A program made the translations under genes and the position numbers. This document shows, piece by piece, positions 26,969 through 37,214 of a stretch of DNA of 64,000 bases; position 1 is the stretch's first letter; every line of letters starts with the position of its first letter. Under the pieces are notes generated by a model. The model did no database searches and was not told the DNA's origin. It saw only the letters and a list, made by a program, of their open reading frames with translations. Source of the stretch: Halorubrum sp. BOL3-1 (lineage in GTDB: Archaea; Halobacteriota; Halobacteria; Halobacteriales; Haloferacaceae); the NCBI RefSeq assembly GCF_004114375.1, contig NZ_CP034692.1:1984001-2048000 (forward strand), in the 5' to 3' direction.

Positions 26969-27346
26969 TCAGAACGGGGCCTGCGGGCCTTCGTCGCCGC
27001 CGTCGTCGTCGGTGGTCTCCCCAGGGAAGGAGGGAGACGTCCCGCCGCTGCCGGTTCCGCCGAGGTCCCCGTCAGCGCCGGCGGCCGCGCCGGTGTCGGC
27101 GTGGACTGTCTCGATCTCGGGGATCTCCTTGACCATCCGGGACTTGATCGCTTGGATCGTCATCGGAGAGATACCGCAGCCGGAACAGGCGCCGCCGAGC
27201 TGGATCGTCACCTCGCCCTTCTCGCGGTCGAGGTGGTTGATGGCGGCGCTGCCGCCGTGCATCTGGATCTGCGGGAAGTTGCGCCGCAGGAAGTTCGTGA
27301 TCCGCTCGCGGAGATCGTTGTCCGCGTCAGTCGCGTCGGTACTCAT
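26969..27346 (-). CDS. NifU C-terminal domain (Nfu-type) iron-sulfur protein
   Basis: A 125-aa protein with the NifU C-terminal fold: RITNFLRRNFPQIQMHGG, VTIQLGGACSGCGISPMTIQ with the CxxC that binds an iron-sulfur cluster, then RMVKEIPEIETV. Such proteins receive and pass on Fe-S clusters. The C-terminal 35 residues are Gly/Asp-rich and disordered. It is monocistronic and followed by a T9 terminator. No DtxR-type site lies upstream. Confidence 0.92.
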   Translation of the reverse strand: MSTDATDADNDLRERITNFLRRNFPQIQMHGGSAAINHLDREKGEVTIQLGGACSGCGISPMTIQAIKSRMVKEIPEIETVHADTGAAAGADGDLGGTGSGGTSPSFPGETTDDDGGDEGPQAPF

Positions 27347-27424
27347 ACGTCCGAGTTGGCGGTCGGCGGTCTTATGCTTTTGGTTCGGTCAGATCCGGAC
27401 GGGCAGCATCTCTTCTCGCACCGC

Positions 27425-27754
27425 TCACTCAGGGCGATCGACGCCGAAAGTCCGGTACAGTTCGGACTCGATCCGGTCGACGTACTCGTCGAGCGTCTCC
27501 TCGAACGTCTCGTCGTCGACCCCGACGGCGCCGCGGATGCGCTCGCGGGGGTTCTCGGGGAGTTCGATGCGGAACTCGCCGTCCTCGTAGAACGGCTCCG
27601 ACTCGTTGAGCACGGTCTGGTCGATCCCGTGGATCAGCTCCGAGTCGTGCCGGTCGTTCATCTGGTTGAACGCGTTCTTGTACGCCCGCTGAAGCTCGTT
27701 GAAGTAGTGGGCGTACTTGTCCTCGAACTTCTCCGGGTCGAACTCGTCGGCCAT
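27425..27754 (-). CDS. DUF5783-type haloarchaeal protein
   Basis: A 109-aa acidic protein, MADEFDPEKFEDKYAHYFNE..., with HDSELIHGIDQTVLNESEPF, ELPENPRERIRGAVGVDD and EYVDRIESELYRTFGV. I recognise it as the conserved haloarchaeal family DUF5783; its function is unknown. It is mostly helical with no membrane segment or metal motif. It stands alone between the nifU-like gene and katG. Confidence 0.75.
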   Translation of the reverse strand: MADEFDPEKFEDKYAHYFNELQRAYKNAFNQMNDRHDSELIHGIDQTVLNESEPFYEDGEFRIELPENPRERIRGAVGVDDETFEETLDEYVDRIESELYRTFGVDRPE

Positions 27755-28055
27755 GTCGCGAGCGAGGGTCCGGCGGGAAAAAAGGCGGTCGATCGCCGCC
27801 GAGACGCCGAAACGAACGGAAAGACATGGGTGACGGCAGGCCAGGACACTCCGTCTCTACCGACTCAATAAATTGTATATCGCAATATAAAATATTGAGC
27901 CCGCTTCGCTAGCCGGTGAATCTGAGTCGGCTCGCGGGTCGGACAGTCGAGACTCGACGGCGGAGTCCGCGGCGGAAAGCGACAGAAAAGCGTCTCTCGG
28001 TCGGCGAGGCGACTCGAAAGGGGAAATCGACCGCCGTGACCGCGGCGACCGCGGA
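27755..28055. other. 301-nt intergenic region with AT-rich inverted repeat
   Basis: No gene is visible. At 27864-27899 an AT-rich segment is flanked by the 7-nt inverted repeats CTCAATA and TATTGAG, with an inner ATTG...CAAT pair, so it could fold as a hairpin or act as an operator or promoter. The rest, towards the katG stop, is ordinary GC-rich sequence. Confidence 0.5.
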
Positions 28056-30227
<2,172 letters not shown>

Positions 30228-30240
30228 CTAATCTGTGGAG

Positions 30241-30268
30241 AGAATCATTTTTATAATATAGAGATTCT
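30241..30268. promoter_or_regulatory. AT-rich katG upstream region with inverted repeat
   Basis: AGAATC (30241-30246) and GATTCT (30263-30268) flank an AT-rich centre containing TTATAATATA, about 47-75 nt before the katG start. The position is suitable for an operator or upstream promoter element; the binding protein is unknown. Confidence 0.4.
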
Positions 30269-30413
30269 TCAAAAATAATAAAATTCTATTTCCGATCTTC
30301 GAAGTTACCGTCGATGGCCGCGGCGACGCGGGACCGCGGTCGGACCGCCGCGCGAGTGCGACGGTCCCGGCGCGCCGGGACTGCGCCCGCTCGGCGGTTC
30401 AAGTGCGCCCCAC

Positions 30414-31841
30414 TCAGCGGTTCAGCGTGTGGATCGCCTGTCCGCGCGCGTTCTCGGCCGCCTCCATCACGGCCTCCGCGAGCGTCGGATGGGTGTGGAC
30501 GGTGGCGGCCACGTCTTCGAGGGTCGCGCCCATCTCGATCGCGAGCGCGACCTCCGCGATCAGCTCCGAGGCCTCGGGACCGACGATCTGCGCGCCGAGC
30601 ACGAAGCCGGTCTCGGCGGCGGCGACGATCCGAACGAACCCCTCGGTGTGGCCGGTCGTCATCGCCCGCCCGGAGGCGTTGAAGGGCATCTCACCGACGA
30701 CGGGGTCGAATCCGGCGTCTTCGGCCTCCGACTCGGTCATCCCCACCGTACCGATCTCGGGATCGGTGAACACCGCGGCCGGGACCGCCTGCCGGTCGAG
30801 CGCCGCCGGCTCGCCCGCTATCACCTCGGCTGCGACGATCCCCTCGTTGGAGGCCGCGTGCGCGAGCATCGGGTCGCCGGCGACGTCGCCGACGGCGTGG
30901 ACGCCCTCGACCGCGGTGCGGGTGCGGTCGTCCGTCTCGACGAAGCCGCGGTCGTCCGTCTCGATCCCGACGTTCTCGACGTCGAGCGCGCCCGTGACCG
31001 GCTGTCGACCGACCGCGACGAGGATCTTGTCGGCCGAGTACGACGACTCCTCGCCCCCCTCGGTCTCCGTGTGGAGGAGGTAGCCGTCGTCCGGTCCCTC
31101 CGTCCACTCGCTCGCCCCCTCTCCGAAGCGGAACTCAACGCCCAACTCCTCGGCGCGTGTGCGGACGATACGTTTCACGTCGTCCTCGTAGGGGTTGAGG
31201 ACGTCGTCGAGCATCTCGATCACCGTCACGTCGGCGCCGAGCTTGGCGTACGTCGTCGCCAGCTCCATGCCGATGTAACCGGCGCCGACGATCCCGAGCC
31301 GGTCCGGGACGGTGTCGGCGTCGAGCGCCTCTTCCGAGCTCCAGACGTGGTCCTCGGAGAACTCGAAGCCGGGGATCTGGATCGGCCGCGAGCCGGTGGC
31401 GATTATCGCGTGCTCGAACGACAGCGTCTCGGACCCCTGCCCGTCGCCGCCATGAGCGACCCGGACGGTGTTCTCGTCGACGAACGACGCCTCGCCCTCG
31501 ATCAGGTTCACGCCGTTCGCCTTACACAGCTTCTCGACGCCGCTCGTCAGCCGGTCGACGACGCCGTCCTTCCACTCGATCATCTTCCCCATGTCGACGG
31601 CGGGGTCCGCGTGGACGCCCATGAACTCCGCGTTGCCCGCCTCGTGGGCGAGTCCGCTGCCCGTGATCAGCGCCTTCGAGGGGATACAGCCCCGGTTCAG
31701 GCAGGCGCCCCCGTAAGCGTCCCTCTCGACGAGCGTCGTGTCGAGTCCCTCCTGTGCGGCGCGGATGGCGGCGACGTAGCCGCCCGGTCCCGCGCCGATG
31801 ACCAGTACCTCAGTTCCCGTGGTGACATCTCCGACTACCAT
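30414..31841 (-). CDS. lpdA: Dihydrolipoyl dehydrogenase (E3)
   Basis: FAD flavoprotein, 475 aa, that reoxidises dihydrolipoamide on E2 using NAD+. The FAD-binding motif is VLVIGAGPGGYVAAIRA, the redox-active disulfide lies in GGACLNRGCIPSKALI, the NAD-binding motif in LGIVGAGYIGMELATTYAKL, and the FAD 3' motif in GVHAVGDVAGDPMLAHAAS. The C-terminal interface ends with THPTLAEAVMEAAENARGQA, giving the catalytic His-Glu pair. Its ATG shares one base with the E2 stop codon. Last gene of the E1 alpha-E1 beta-E2-E3 operon. Confidence 0.97.
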   Translation of the reverse strand: MVVGDVTTGTEVLVIGAGPGGYVAAIRAAQEGLDTTLVERDAYGGACLNRGCIPSKALITGSGLAHEAGNAEFMGVHADPAVDMGKMIEWKDGVVDRLTSGVEKLCKANGVNLIEGEASFVDENTVRVAHGGDGQGSETLSFEHAIIATGSRPIQIPGFEFSEDHVWSSEEALDADTVPDRLGIVGAGYIGMELATTYAKLGADVTVIEMLDDVLNPYEDDVKRIVRTRAEELGVEFRFGEGASEWTEGPDDGYLLHTETEGGEESSYSADKILVAVGRQPVTGALDVENVGIETDDRGFVETDDRTRTAVEGVHAVGDVAGDPMLAHAASNEGIVAAEVIAGEPAALDRQAVPAAVFTDPEIGTVGMTESEAEDAGFDPVVGEMPFNASGRAMTTGHTEGFVRIVAAAETGFVLGAQIVGPEASELIAEVALAIEMGATLEDVAATVHTHPTLAEAVMEAAENARGQAIHTLNR

Positions 31842-33535
31842 TATTCGTTGAGTAGTAACAGCGGATTTTCCAGGCGTTCCATGACGGTGTTCGCGAACTC
31901 GGCCGCGATCGCGCCGTCGACGACCCGGTGGTCGATCGACAGGGACAGCGGGAGCGTCGGCGCCGGGACGACCTCGCTGCCGCCGTCCCCGTCACGCACG
32001 ACGGGGCGCTCCTCGATGGCGCCCAGGCCCAAGATCGCGGTCTCGGGGTAGTTGATGATCGGCGTGGCGTACTCGCCGCCGATGGCGCCGAAGTTGGTGA
32101 TGCTGAACGTGCCGCCCTTCATCTCCGCGGGTTTGAGCTTGCGCTCTCTGGCGCGCGACGCCAGGTCGTTCACCTCCTCGGCCAGTTCGAAGAGGCCCTT
32201 CCCGTCGACGCCCTTGACGACCGGAACCATCAGTCCCGCGTCGGTCGCGACCGCGATTCCGAGGTTGTACTCGCCTTTCAACACGATCTCCTCGTCGTCC
32301 TCGCGGAGTTCGCTGTTGAGGTACGGGTGTTGTTTCAGGCCGGCGACGATGGCCTTCATCACGAACGGCATGTAGGTGAGCTTCACTCCCTCGGCCTCTG
32401 CCGTCGGCTTCAGCTCCGCTCGCGCTTCGACGAGCGAGTCGACCTCGGCGGTGTCGTGGTGAGTGACGTGCGGCGCCGTGAACTTCGACCGCTCCATCTG
32501 CTTCCCGATGGTCCGCCTGACGCCCCGGTAGGGGACGGTCTCGTCGCCGGCGACGGTCTCGCTCCGCGCGTCCGTCGCGGCGGCATCGGCGTCCCCGGTG
32601 TCAGCCGGCTTCGGCTCTGTCGGTACCGCCTCGTCCGGTTCGACCGGTTCCGGCTCGACCGCCGGCGTCGACTCCGCTGCCGACTCCAGCGCGTCGGCGT
32701 ACGCCCGAACGCGGGCGGCCGTGACGAACGCCTCGCCGTCGCGGGTCTCGTCGGTCGGGACGTCGTCGAGGTCGACGCCGCGGTCGCGCGCGACCTTCCG
32801 CGTCGCGGGCGTCGCGAGCGTCGCGTCTCGGCCGGCCGGCTCGGGAGCGTCGGCCGCGGCCGCCGCCGAAGCGCCGGCGGATCCGTCGGCGCCGCGCTTG
32901 CTGACCGCGGACTTCCGCTCGTCGGAGCCGGTGTCGGTCGGCGTCGGCGCCGGCCGCGGTTCGGGACCGTCCGCGTCGGCGGATTCGGCGTCGCCCGCCG
33001 CGTGCGCCCGGACGTCGGCCTCGCTCACGCGACCGCCGGGACCGCTCCCGTCGACGGCCGCGACATCGACGCCGAGTTCGCGGGCGAGCCGGCGGGCCGA
33101 CGGCGGCGCGAACGTCCGGCCCGAGGGGGTGTCGGGTTCGGCGTCGGACTCGTCGATGCCGGCGTCCGGCTCGGCGTCGGACGCGTTCTCCGCGCTCGGT
33201 TCCGGCTCCGTCTCGTCGCTCGCGGGAGAGTCCGGTTCCGCGGCGGCCGGTCCGGCGTCGGTCGCCTCGTCGGCGGGTTCGTCATCGCCCTCCCCGTCGA
33301 CGCGGAACGAGATGATCACGTCGCCGACGGGGACCATCTCCCCCTCCTCGACGAACAGCTCCTCGACGACGCCGTCGTAGCTCGACGGCACCTCGACGAG
33401 CGCCTTGTCGGTCTCGACCTCGGCGACGGGCTGGTCCTCCTCGACCCCGTCGCCGGGCGCGACCAGCCACGAGACCAGTTCGCCCTCCGCGACGCCCTCG
33501 CCGACGTCCGGCAGCTTGAACTCCTCGACGGTCAT
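31841..33535 (-). CDS. pdhC: 2-oxoacid dehydrogenase E2, lipoyl acyltransferase, with two subunit-binding domains
   Basis: Core of the 2-oxoacid dehydrogenase complex, 564 aa. The lipoyl domain is residues 1-78 with lipoylated Lys44 in ETDKALVEVP. A long acidic Ala/Pro/Asp linker follows. A first peripheral-subunit-binding-like domain is at about 142-180 (PPSARRLARELGVDVAAVDG) and a second similar one at about 240-283 (TPATRKVARDRGVDLDDV). The catalytic domain covers about 335-564 with the active-site motif SIDHRVVDGAIAAEFANTV. Two binding domains in one archaeal E2 are unusual. Whether it acts on pyruvate or branched-chain acids is unclear. Confidence 0.93.
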   Translation of the reverse strand: MTVEEFKLPDVGEGVAEGELVSWLVAPGDGVEEDQPVAEVETDKALVEVPSSYDGVVEELFVEEGEMVPVGDVIISFRVDGEGDDEPADEATDAGPAAAEPDSPASDETEPEPSAENASDAEPDAGIDESDAEPDTPSGRTFAPPSARRLARELGVDVAAVDGSGPGGRVSEADVRAHAAGDAESADADGPEPRPAPTPTDTGSDERKSAVSKRGADGSAGASAAAAADAPEPAGRDATLATPATRKVARDRGVDLDDVPTDETRDGEAFVTAARVRAYADALESAAESTPAVEPEPVEPDEAVPTEPKPADTGDADAAATDARSETVAGDETVPYRGVRRTIGKQMERSKFTAPHVTHHDTAEVDSLVEARAELKPTAEAEGVKLTYMPFVMKAIVAGLKQHPYLNSELREDDEEIVLKGEYNLGIAVATDAGLMVPVVKGVDGKGLFELAEEVNDLASRARERKLKPAEMKGGTFSITNFGAIGGEYATPIINYPETAILGLGAIEERPVVRDGDGGSEVVPAPTLPLSLSIDHRVVDGAIAAEFANTVMERLENPLLLLNE

Positions 33536-33600
33536 GGGTCTGTCTCCTCGACGGTCGTGCGTCGGTTCTCGACGGTCATGGGTGTATCTCCGGCGGTCAT
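33532..33600 (-). other. 22-codon leader ORF coupled to E2
   Basis: Between the E1 beta stop and the E2 start, ATG at 33600 opens a 22-codon frame (MTAGDTPMTVENRRTTVEE...) whose TGA overlaps the E2 ATG. It contains imperfect duplications of the E2 start sequence (ATGACCGTCGAG and ACGACCGTCGAGGAG), so it may be a duplication scar or a coupling leader. Confidence 0.35.
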
Positions 33601-33601
33601 G

Positions 33602-34588
33602 TTAAAATTCGACCGCCTCCAGGATTCCCTCCTCGATACGCGCCGCGGACGGGAGGTAGTAGTCCTCCAGCGCGTACAGCGGGTACGGCACGTCGAACCC
33701 GGCGACGCGGCCGATCGGCGCCTCCTGGTGCAACAGCGCCTCCTCCTGGAGGATCGCCGTTATTTCGCCGCCGAGTCCGCCCGTCTTGGGCGCCTCGTGG
33801 ACGACGACCGCGCGGCCCGTCTTCTCGAACGCCTCCACGATCGCCTCCCGGTCGAGCGGCGAGACCGTCCGGAGGTCGACGACCTCACACTCGATCCCCT
33901 CCTGGCCGAGCGTCTCGGCCGCCTCCAGCGTGGGGCGCGTCATCGCGCCGTAGGTGAACACGGCGACGTCGTCTCCCTCCCGGCGCGTGGCCGCCTCCCC
34001 GATCGGAACCGTGTACGGTTCGTCCGGGACCTCCTCGCGGAACGCCCGGTAGATCAGCTTCGGTTCGAGGAAGACTACCGGGTCGGGGTCGCGTATCGAC
34101 GCCGCGAGCAGCCCCTTCGCCTCGTAGGGCGTCGAGGGGACGACGACCTTCAGGCCGGCCTCGTGGGCGTAGAACGCCTCCTTCGACTCGGAGTGGTGTT
34201 CCGGGGCGCGGATACCGCCGCCGTAGGGCGCCCGAAGCGTCATCGGGAGCGTGAACTGTCCGCGGCTCCGGGTCCGGAACCGGGCCATGTGCGAGACGAT
34301 CTGGTCGAAGCCGGGGTACATGAACCCCGAGAACTGGATCTCGGGCACCGGTCGCATCCCCATCGCGGCCATGCCGACCGCGGTGCCGACGATACCGGAC
34401 TCGGCCAGCGGGGTGTCGATCACCCGGTCGCCGCCGAACTCGTCGAACAGCCCCTCGGTCGCGCGGAAGACCCCGCCGTTCTTGCCGACGTCTTGGCCCA
34501 TCACCACGACGTCGTCGTCCTCGCGCAGTTCGGTGTGTAGTCCGTCCCGTACCGCCTGTACCAGCGTGAGGTTCTGTGTCTCGGTCAT
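33602..34588 (-). CDS. pdhB: 2-oxoacid dehydrogenase E1 component, beta subunit
   Basis: Thiamine-diphosphate-dependent E1 beta, 328 aa, forming a heterotetramer with E1 alpha. Conserved segments are VRDGLHTELREDDDVVVMGQ, GKNGGVFRATEGLFDEFG, TPLAESGIVGTAVGMAAMG and the C-terminal transketolase-type domain with EGIECEVVDLRTVSPLDREA and GRAVVVHEAPKTGGLGGEI. It begins 1 nt after the E1 alpha stop codon. The E1 alpha/beta sequences fit the pyruvate/branched-chain 2-oxoacid class; substrate not resolved. Confidence 0.95.
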   Translation of the reverse strand: MTETQNLTLVQAVRDGLHTELREDDDVVVMGQDVGKNGGVFRATEGLFDEFGGDRVIDTPLAESGIVGTAVGMAAMGMRPVPEIQFSGFMYPGFDQIVSHMARFRTRSRGQFTLPMTLRAPYGGGIRAPEHHSESKEAFYAHEAGLKVVVPSTPYEAKGLLAASIRDPDPVVFLEPKLIYRAFREEVPDEPYTVPIGEAATRREGDDVAVFTYGAMTRPTLEAAETLGQEGIECEVVDLRTVSPLDREAIVEAFEKTGRAVVVHEAPKTGGLGGEITAILQEEALLHQEAPIGRVAGFDVPYPLYALEDYYLPSAARIEEGILEAVEF

Positions 34589-35704
34589 TCAATCCTCCAG
34601 GAACGCCGCGTCGCCGCGGTCGTCGCGCAGCGCAGCGAGTTCTTCGTACTGCCGCTCCAGTTCGGGCGGAAGCTCCGCGTAGGCGTGTTCGAACAGCTCC
34701 CGAAGGTCGGGACGCGCCATCGACTCCGCCTCGTCGATGGCGTCCGCGACCCGTGACTCGACCGCCGATTCGACCTCCGCGACGCGCTCGTCGTCGAGGA
34801 TTCCCTCGTCGCGGAGGTACGACTCCAGCCGGTCGATCGGGTCCTTCGCCTTCCAGCGCTCGACCTCGTCGTCGTCGCGGTAGACGGTCGGGTCGTCGGC
34901 GGTCGTGTGCGCGCCGAACCGGTACTGGACCGCCTCGATGAGCGTCGGTCGCGGCCGGTCGGTATCGGGGTCGCGCGCTTTCTCCAAGGCCGCCGTCGTG
35001 ACGCTGTACACCGCGAGCGGATCCATCCCGTCGACCTGGACGCCGTCGATGCCGTACGCCTCGGCTTTCTGTGCCAGCGTCGCGCTCCGGGTCTGCCGCT
35101 CGCGGGGGACGGAGATCGCCCACTGGTTGTTGTTACAAAAGAAGACGGTCGGCGTGTCGAACACGCCCGCGAAGTTGACCCCCTCGTGGAAGTCGCCCTC
35201 GCTGGTCGCGCCGTCGCCGAAGTAGCAGATGAACGCGTCGTTCTCGCCGCGGAGCTTCGAGGCCCACGCCGCGCCCGTGGCGTGCGGCACCTGCGACGCG
35301 ATGGGGACGGCGACGGGAAAGACGTTGACGCCCGGCGGCGCGTTGTTGCCGTCCCCGTGACCCATCCAGTAGAGCAGCGTCTGTTTCAGCGGGAGCCCGT
35401 GGACCAAGGCGGCGCCGTGTTCGCGGTACGACGGGACCATCCAGTCGTCGTCGTCGAGCGCGTACGCCGAGCCGATCTGGGCGCCCTCCTGGCCGCAGAG
35501 CGGGGGATACGTCCCCATCCGGCCCTGTCGCTGGAGGCTCACCGCGCGGCCGTCGAAGTGACGCGCCACCCGCATATGCCTGTACATGTCGACGAGCGAC
35601 TCGTCGTCGAGGTCGGGGACGTCACCGACGACCTCGCCGTCCTCGTCGAGGACGCGAACCGTATCGTCGTACGCCCTATCGAACACGGTCACGGTCGGAC
35701 CCAC
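34589..35704 (-). CDS. pdhA: 2-oxoacid dehydrogenase E1 component, alpha subunit
   Basis: Thiamine-diphosphate-dependent decarboxylating subunit, 371 aa, first gene of the operon. The ThDP/Mg motif is GDGATSEGDFHEGVNFAGVF followed by the FFCNNNQWAIS segment. The phosphorylation-loop-like region has YRFGAHTTADDPTVYRDDDE. The start is MGPTVTVFDRAYDD. A possible TATA (GATATTAC on this strand, about 35731-35738) lies about 27 nt upstream. Family length and motifs are complete. Confidence 0.95.
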   Translation of the reverse strand: MGPTVTVFDRAYDDTVRVLDEDGEVVGDVPDLDDESLVDMYRHMRVARHFDGRAVSLQRQGRMGTYPPLCGQEGAQIGSAYALDDDDWMVPSYREHGAALVHGLPLKQTLLYWMGHGDGNNAPPGVNVFPVAVPIASQVPHATGAAWASKLRGENDAFICYFGDGATSEGDFHEGVNFAGVFDTPTVFFCNNNQWAISVPRERQTRSATLAQKAEAYGIDGVQVDGMDPLAVYSVTTAALEKARDPDTDRPRPTLIEAVQYRFGAHTTADDPTVYRDDDEVERWKAKDPIDRLESYLRDEGILDDERVAEVESAVESRVADAIDEAESMARPDLRELFEHAYAELPPELERQYEELAALRDDRGDAAFLED

Positions 35705-36021
35705 CTTCGCATGTCAGATACGTTCACCGCCCGGGTAATATCGTTTTCGTAAATAATTTAGTATAATCAGAAATAGCGGCCTCGGGATGAGAGACCGTCC
35801 ATCAGACGGGTAGAGAATCGGACGTTTCTGAACAAACTACGAGCGATTTGGCAATATTTTCGTCAACATGGGCGTTTCAGCGGTCAGTAACGGACGAACA
35901 GGAAGGTTTTCGCGAGGGGCCGCCCGCGAAAGGGAAGGCGGCGAGTCGCGGCCCCGCGGCTCGGCGGTCAAGCGCGGGAGGGGAGAACAGACGAAAGAGC
36001 GTTCGCGGCCGATGAGAGGCG
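35705..36021. other. 317-nt intergenic region: E1 alpha promoter
   Basis: The part next to E1 alpha (35705-35780) is AT-rich, with TATA-like stretches near 35731 and 35760. The remainder is ordinary sequence up to the end of the ribbon-helix-helix gene. Short open frames here are Arg/Gly-rich and not gene-like; I see nothing else. Confidence 0.5.
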
Positions 36022-36426
36022 TTAGCCGAGCCGGAAGGAGGGTTCGTCGGGCTCGCCGTCGAGGTCCTCCAACTGGATCACCTCGTCGTCGCCGTCATCG
36101 AGCTGCTCGCGGAGGTAGTTGACGTACCGCTTGTGCTCTTCAAGCTGCTCGCGGAGATGTTCGGTCTCTAACTCCAGCCGCTCGTGTTCGCGGACGAAGC
36201 TCTTCGGCACCTCGATTTTCGGGGGGAACGACTCGCCGCCGTTACCCATCCCCTCCAGTTCGGCCTCCGGGACGACCCGGACCTGGCCGTCGTGGGCAAC
36301 GAGCGTATCCACGTAGTCCCGGAAGACCGCCGACAGGGAGATGTCTCGCTCCTCGGCGATGTCGCGGAGGCTCTCGAACGCGTCCTCGTTGACGCGAAAG
36401 GAGATCGTCTTGTTCTTGTTGCCCAT
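36022..36426 (-). CDS. Ribbon-helix-helix (CopG-like) protein with coiled coil
   Basis: 134 aa from MGNKNKTISFRVNEDAFESL; nine more open codons upstream are not family-like. Residues 5-45 have the MetJ/CopG ribbon-helix-helix pattern (basic beta strand, then DAFESLRDIAEERDISLSAV), a DNA-binding fold. Residues 80-115 (FVREHERLELETEHLREQLE and the following YVNYLREQ) should form a coiled coil, and the tail is acidic. Probably a small transcription regulator; target unknown. Located downstream of the RPA pair on the same strand. Confidence 0.78.
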   Translation of the reverse strand: MGNKNKTISFRVNEDAFESLRDIAEERDISLSAVFRDYVDTLVAHDGQVRVVPEAELEGMGNGGESFPPKIEVPKSFVREHERLELETEHLREQLEEHKRYVNYLREQLDDGDDEVIQLEDLDGEPDEPSFRLG

Positions 36427-36517
36427 TACCGGACCGTTCGTTCCGGGTCTCACTTAAGCGTTTGTCAGACGGTCGCAAGATCGGTCCCGGGAGCCGAGGC
36501 GAGTCGCGTCGACCGCT

Positions 36518-37213
36518 TCAGGGCTCCGGCGTGCCGGCCGGATCCGTCTCGTCCGAGACGGCGCTGTCGGGGCCAGACTCGTCGGCGTCGGGCGCGGCGG
36601 CATCGCCCGCGTCCGAGTCCCCGGCGAGTTCGTCGCCGCTCTCGTCGAGGTCTTCGAGCGCCGACAGCGCGGCGGCCTTGTACGTCTCGGGGTCCAGATC
36701 GTACTCCTCGCGGGCCATCCGCGCGTACTCGTTGCCCTCGTCGTCGAACGCGGCGACGCGCTCGACGGTGCGGCGGGCGGTCTCCGCGACCCAGCGGTCG
36801 CGGGTAGCGGCGTCGGTCTCGGTGATCGACTCGGGGCGAACGGAGACCCGGACCGTGCCGTCGTCGGTCTCGTAGGTCCGGGGCTTCCCCACGACTGCGA
36901 CGTAGGCGGGCGGCTCCAGGTCGCGGAGCTTGGAAGCGGCCTCCGGCTGATACTGGCCGGCGTACACGAAGAACGTGCCCGTCGGGTCGACGATGCGGCC
37001 GCGCCAGTACTCGCTGTCGTCGCCGACGTCCTCCTTCTCCGTGAGCGTGCCCACGAAGAACACGCGGTTCGAGGACTCGCCGGTCGGGAGCAACGCGTAG
37101 ACGGGGGCGCGCTCGTCGTCGGACTCGGTGAACGTGTAGCCGGCGTCGTTGAACTCGCTCGCGAACGCGCGCCGGGCGACCTCTCGGCTGGGGGTGGACT
37201 GGTTCTGACTCAT
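36518..37213 (-). CDS. rpap: RPA-associated protein (COG3390 type)
   Basis: A 231-aa partner of archaeal single-strand DNA-binding RPA. It starts with REVARRAFASEFNDAGYTF, then has an OB-fold-like region (SNRVFFVGTLTEKEDVGDD, WRGRIVDPTGTFFVYAGQY, PPAYVAVVGKPRTYETDDG) and a disordered acidic C-terminal tail after about residue 190. The gene begins 1 nt after the RPA stop codon, as in the rpa3-rpap3 pair of Haloferax. Its role is in DNA replication and repair alongside RPA. Confidence 0.88.
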   Translation of the reverse strand: MSQNQSTPSREVARRAFASEFNDAGYTFTESDDERAPVYALLPTGESSNRVFFVGTLTEKEDVGDDSEYWRGRIVDPTGTFFVYAGQYQPEAASKLRDLEPPAYVAVVGKPRTYETDDGTVRVSVRPESITETDAATRDRWVAETARRTVERVAAFDDEGNEYARMAREEYDLDPETYKAAALSALEDLDESGDELAGDSDAGDAAAPDADESGPDSAVSDETDPAGTPEP

Positions 37214-37214
37214 C

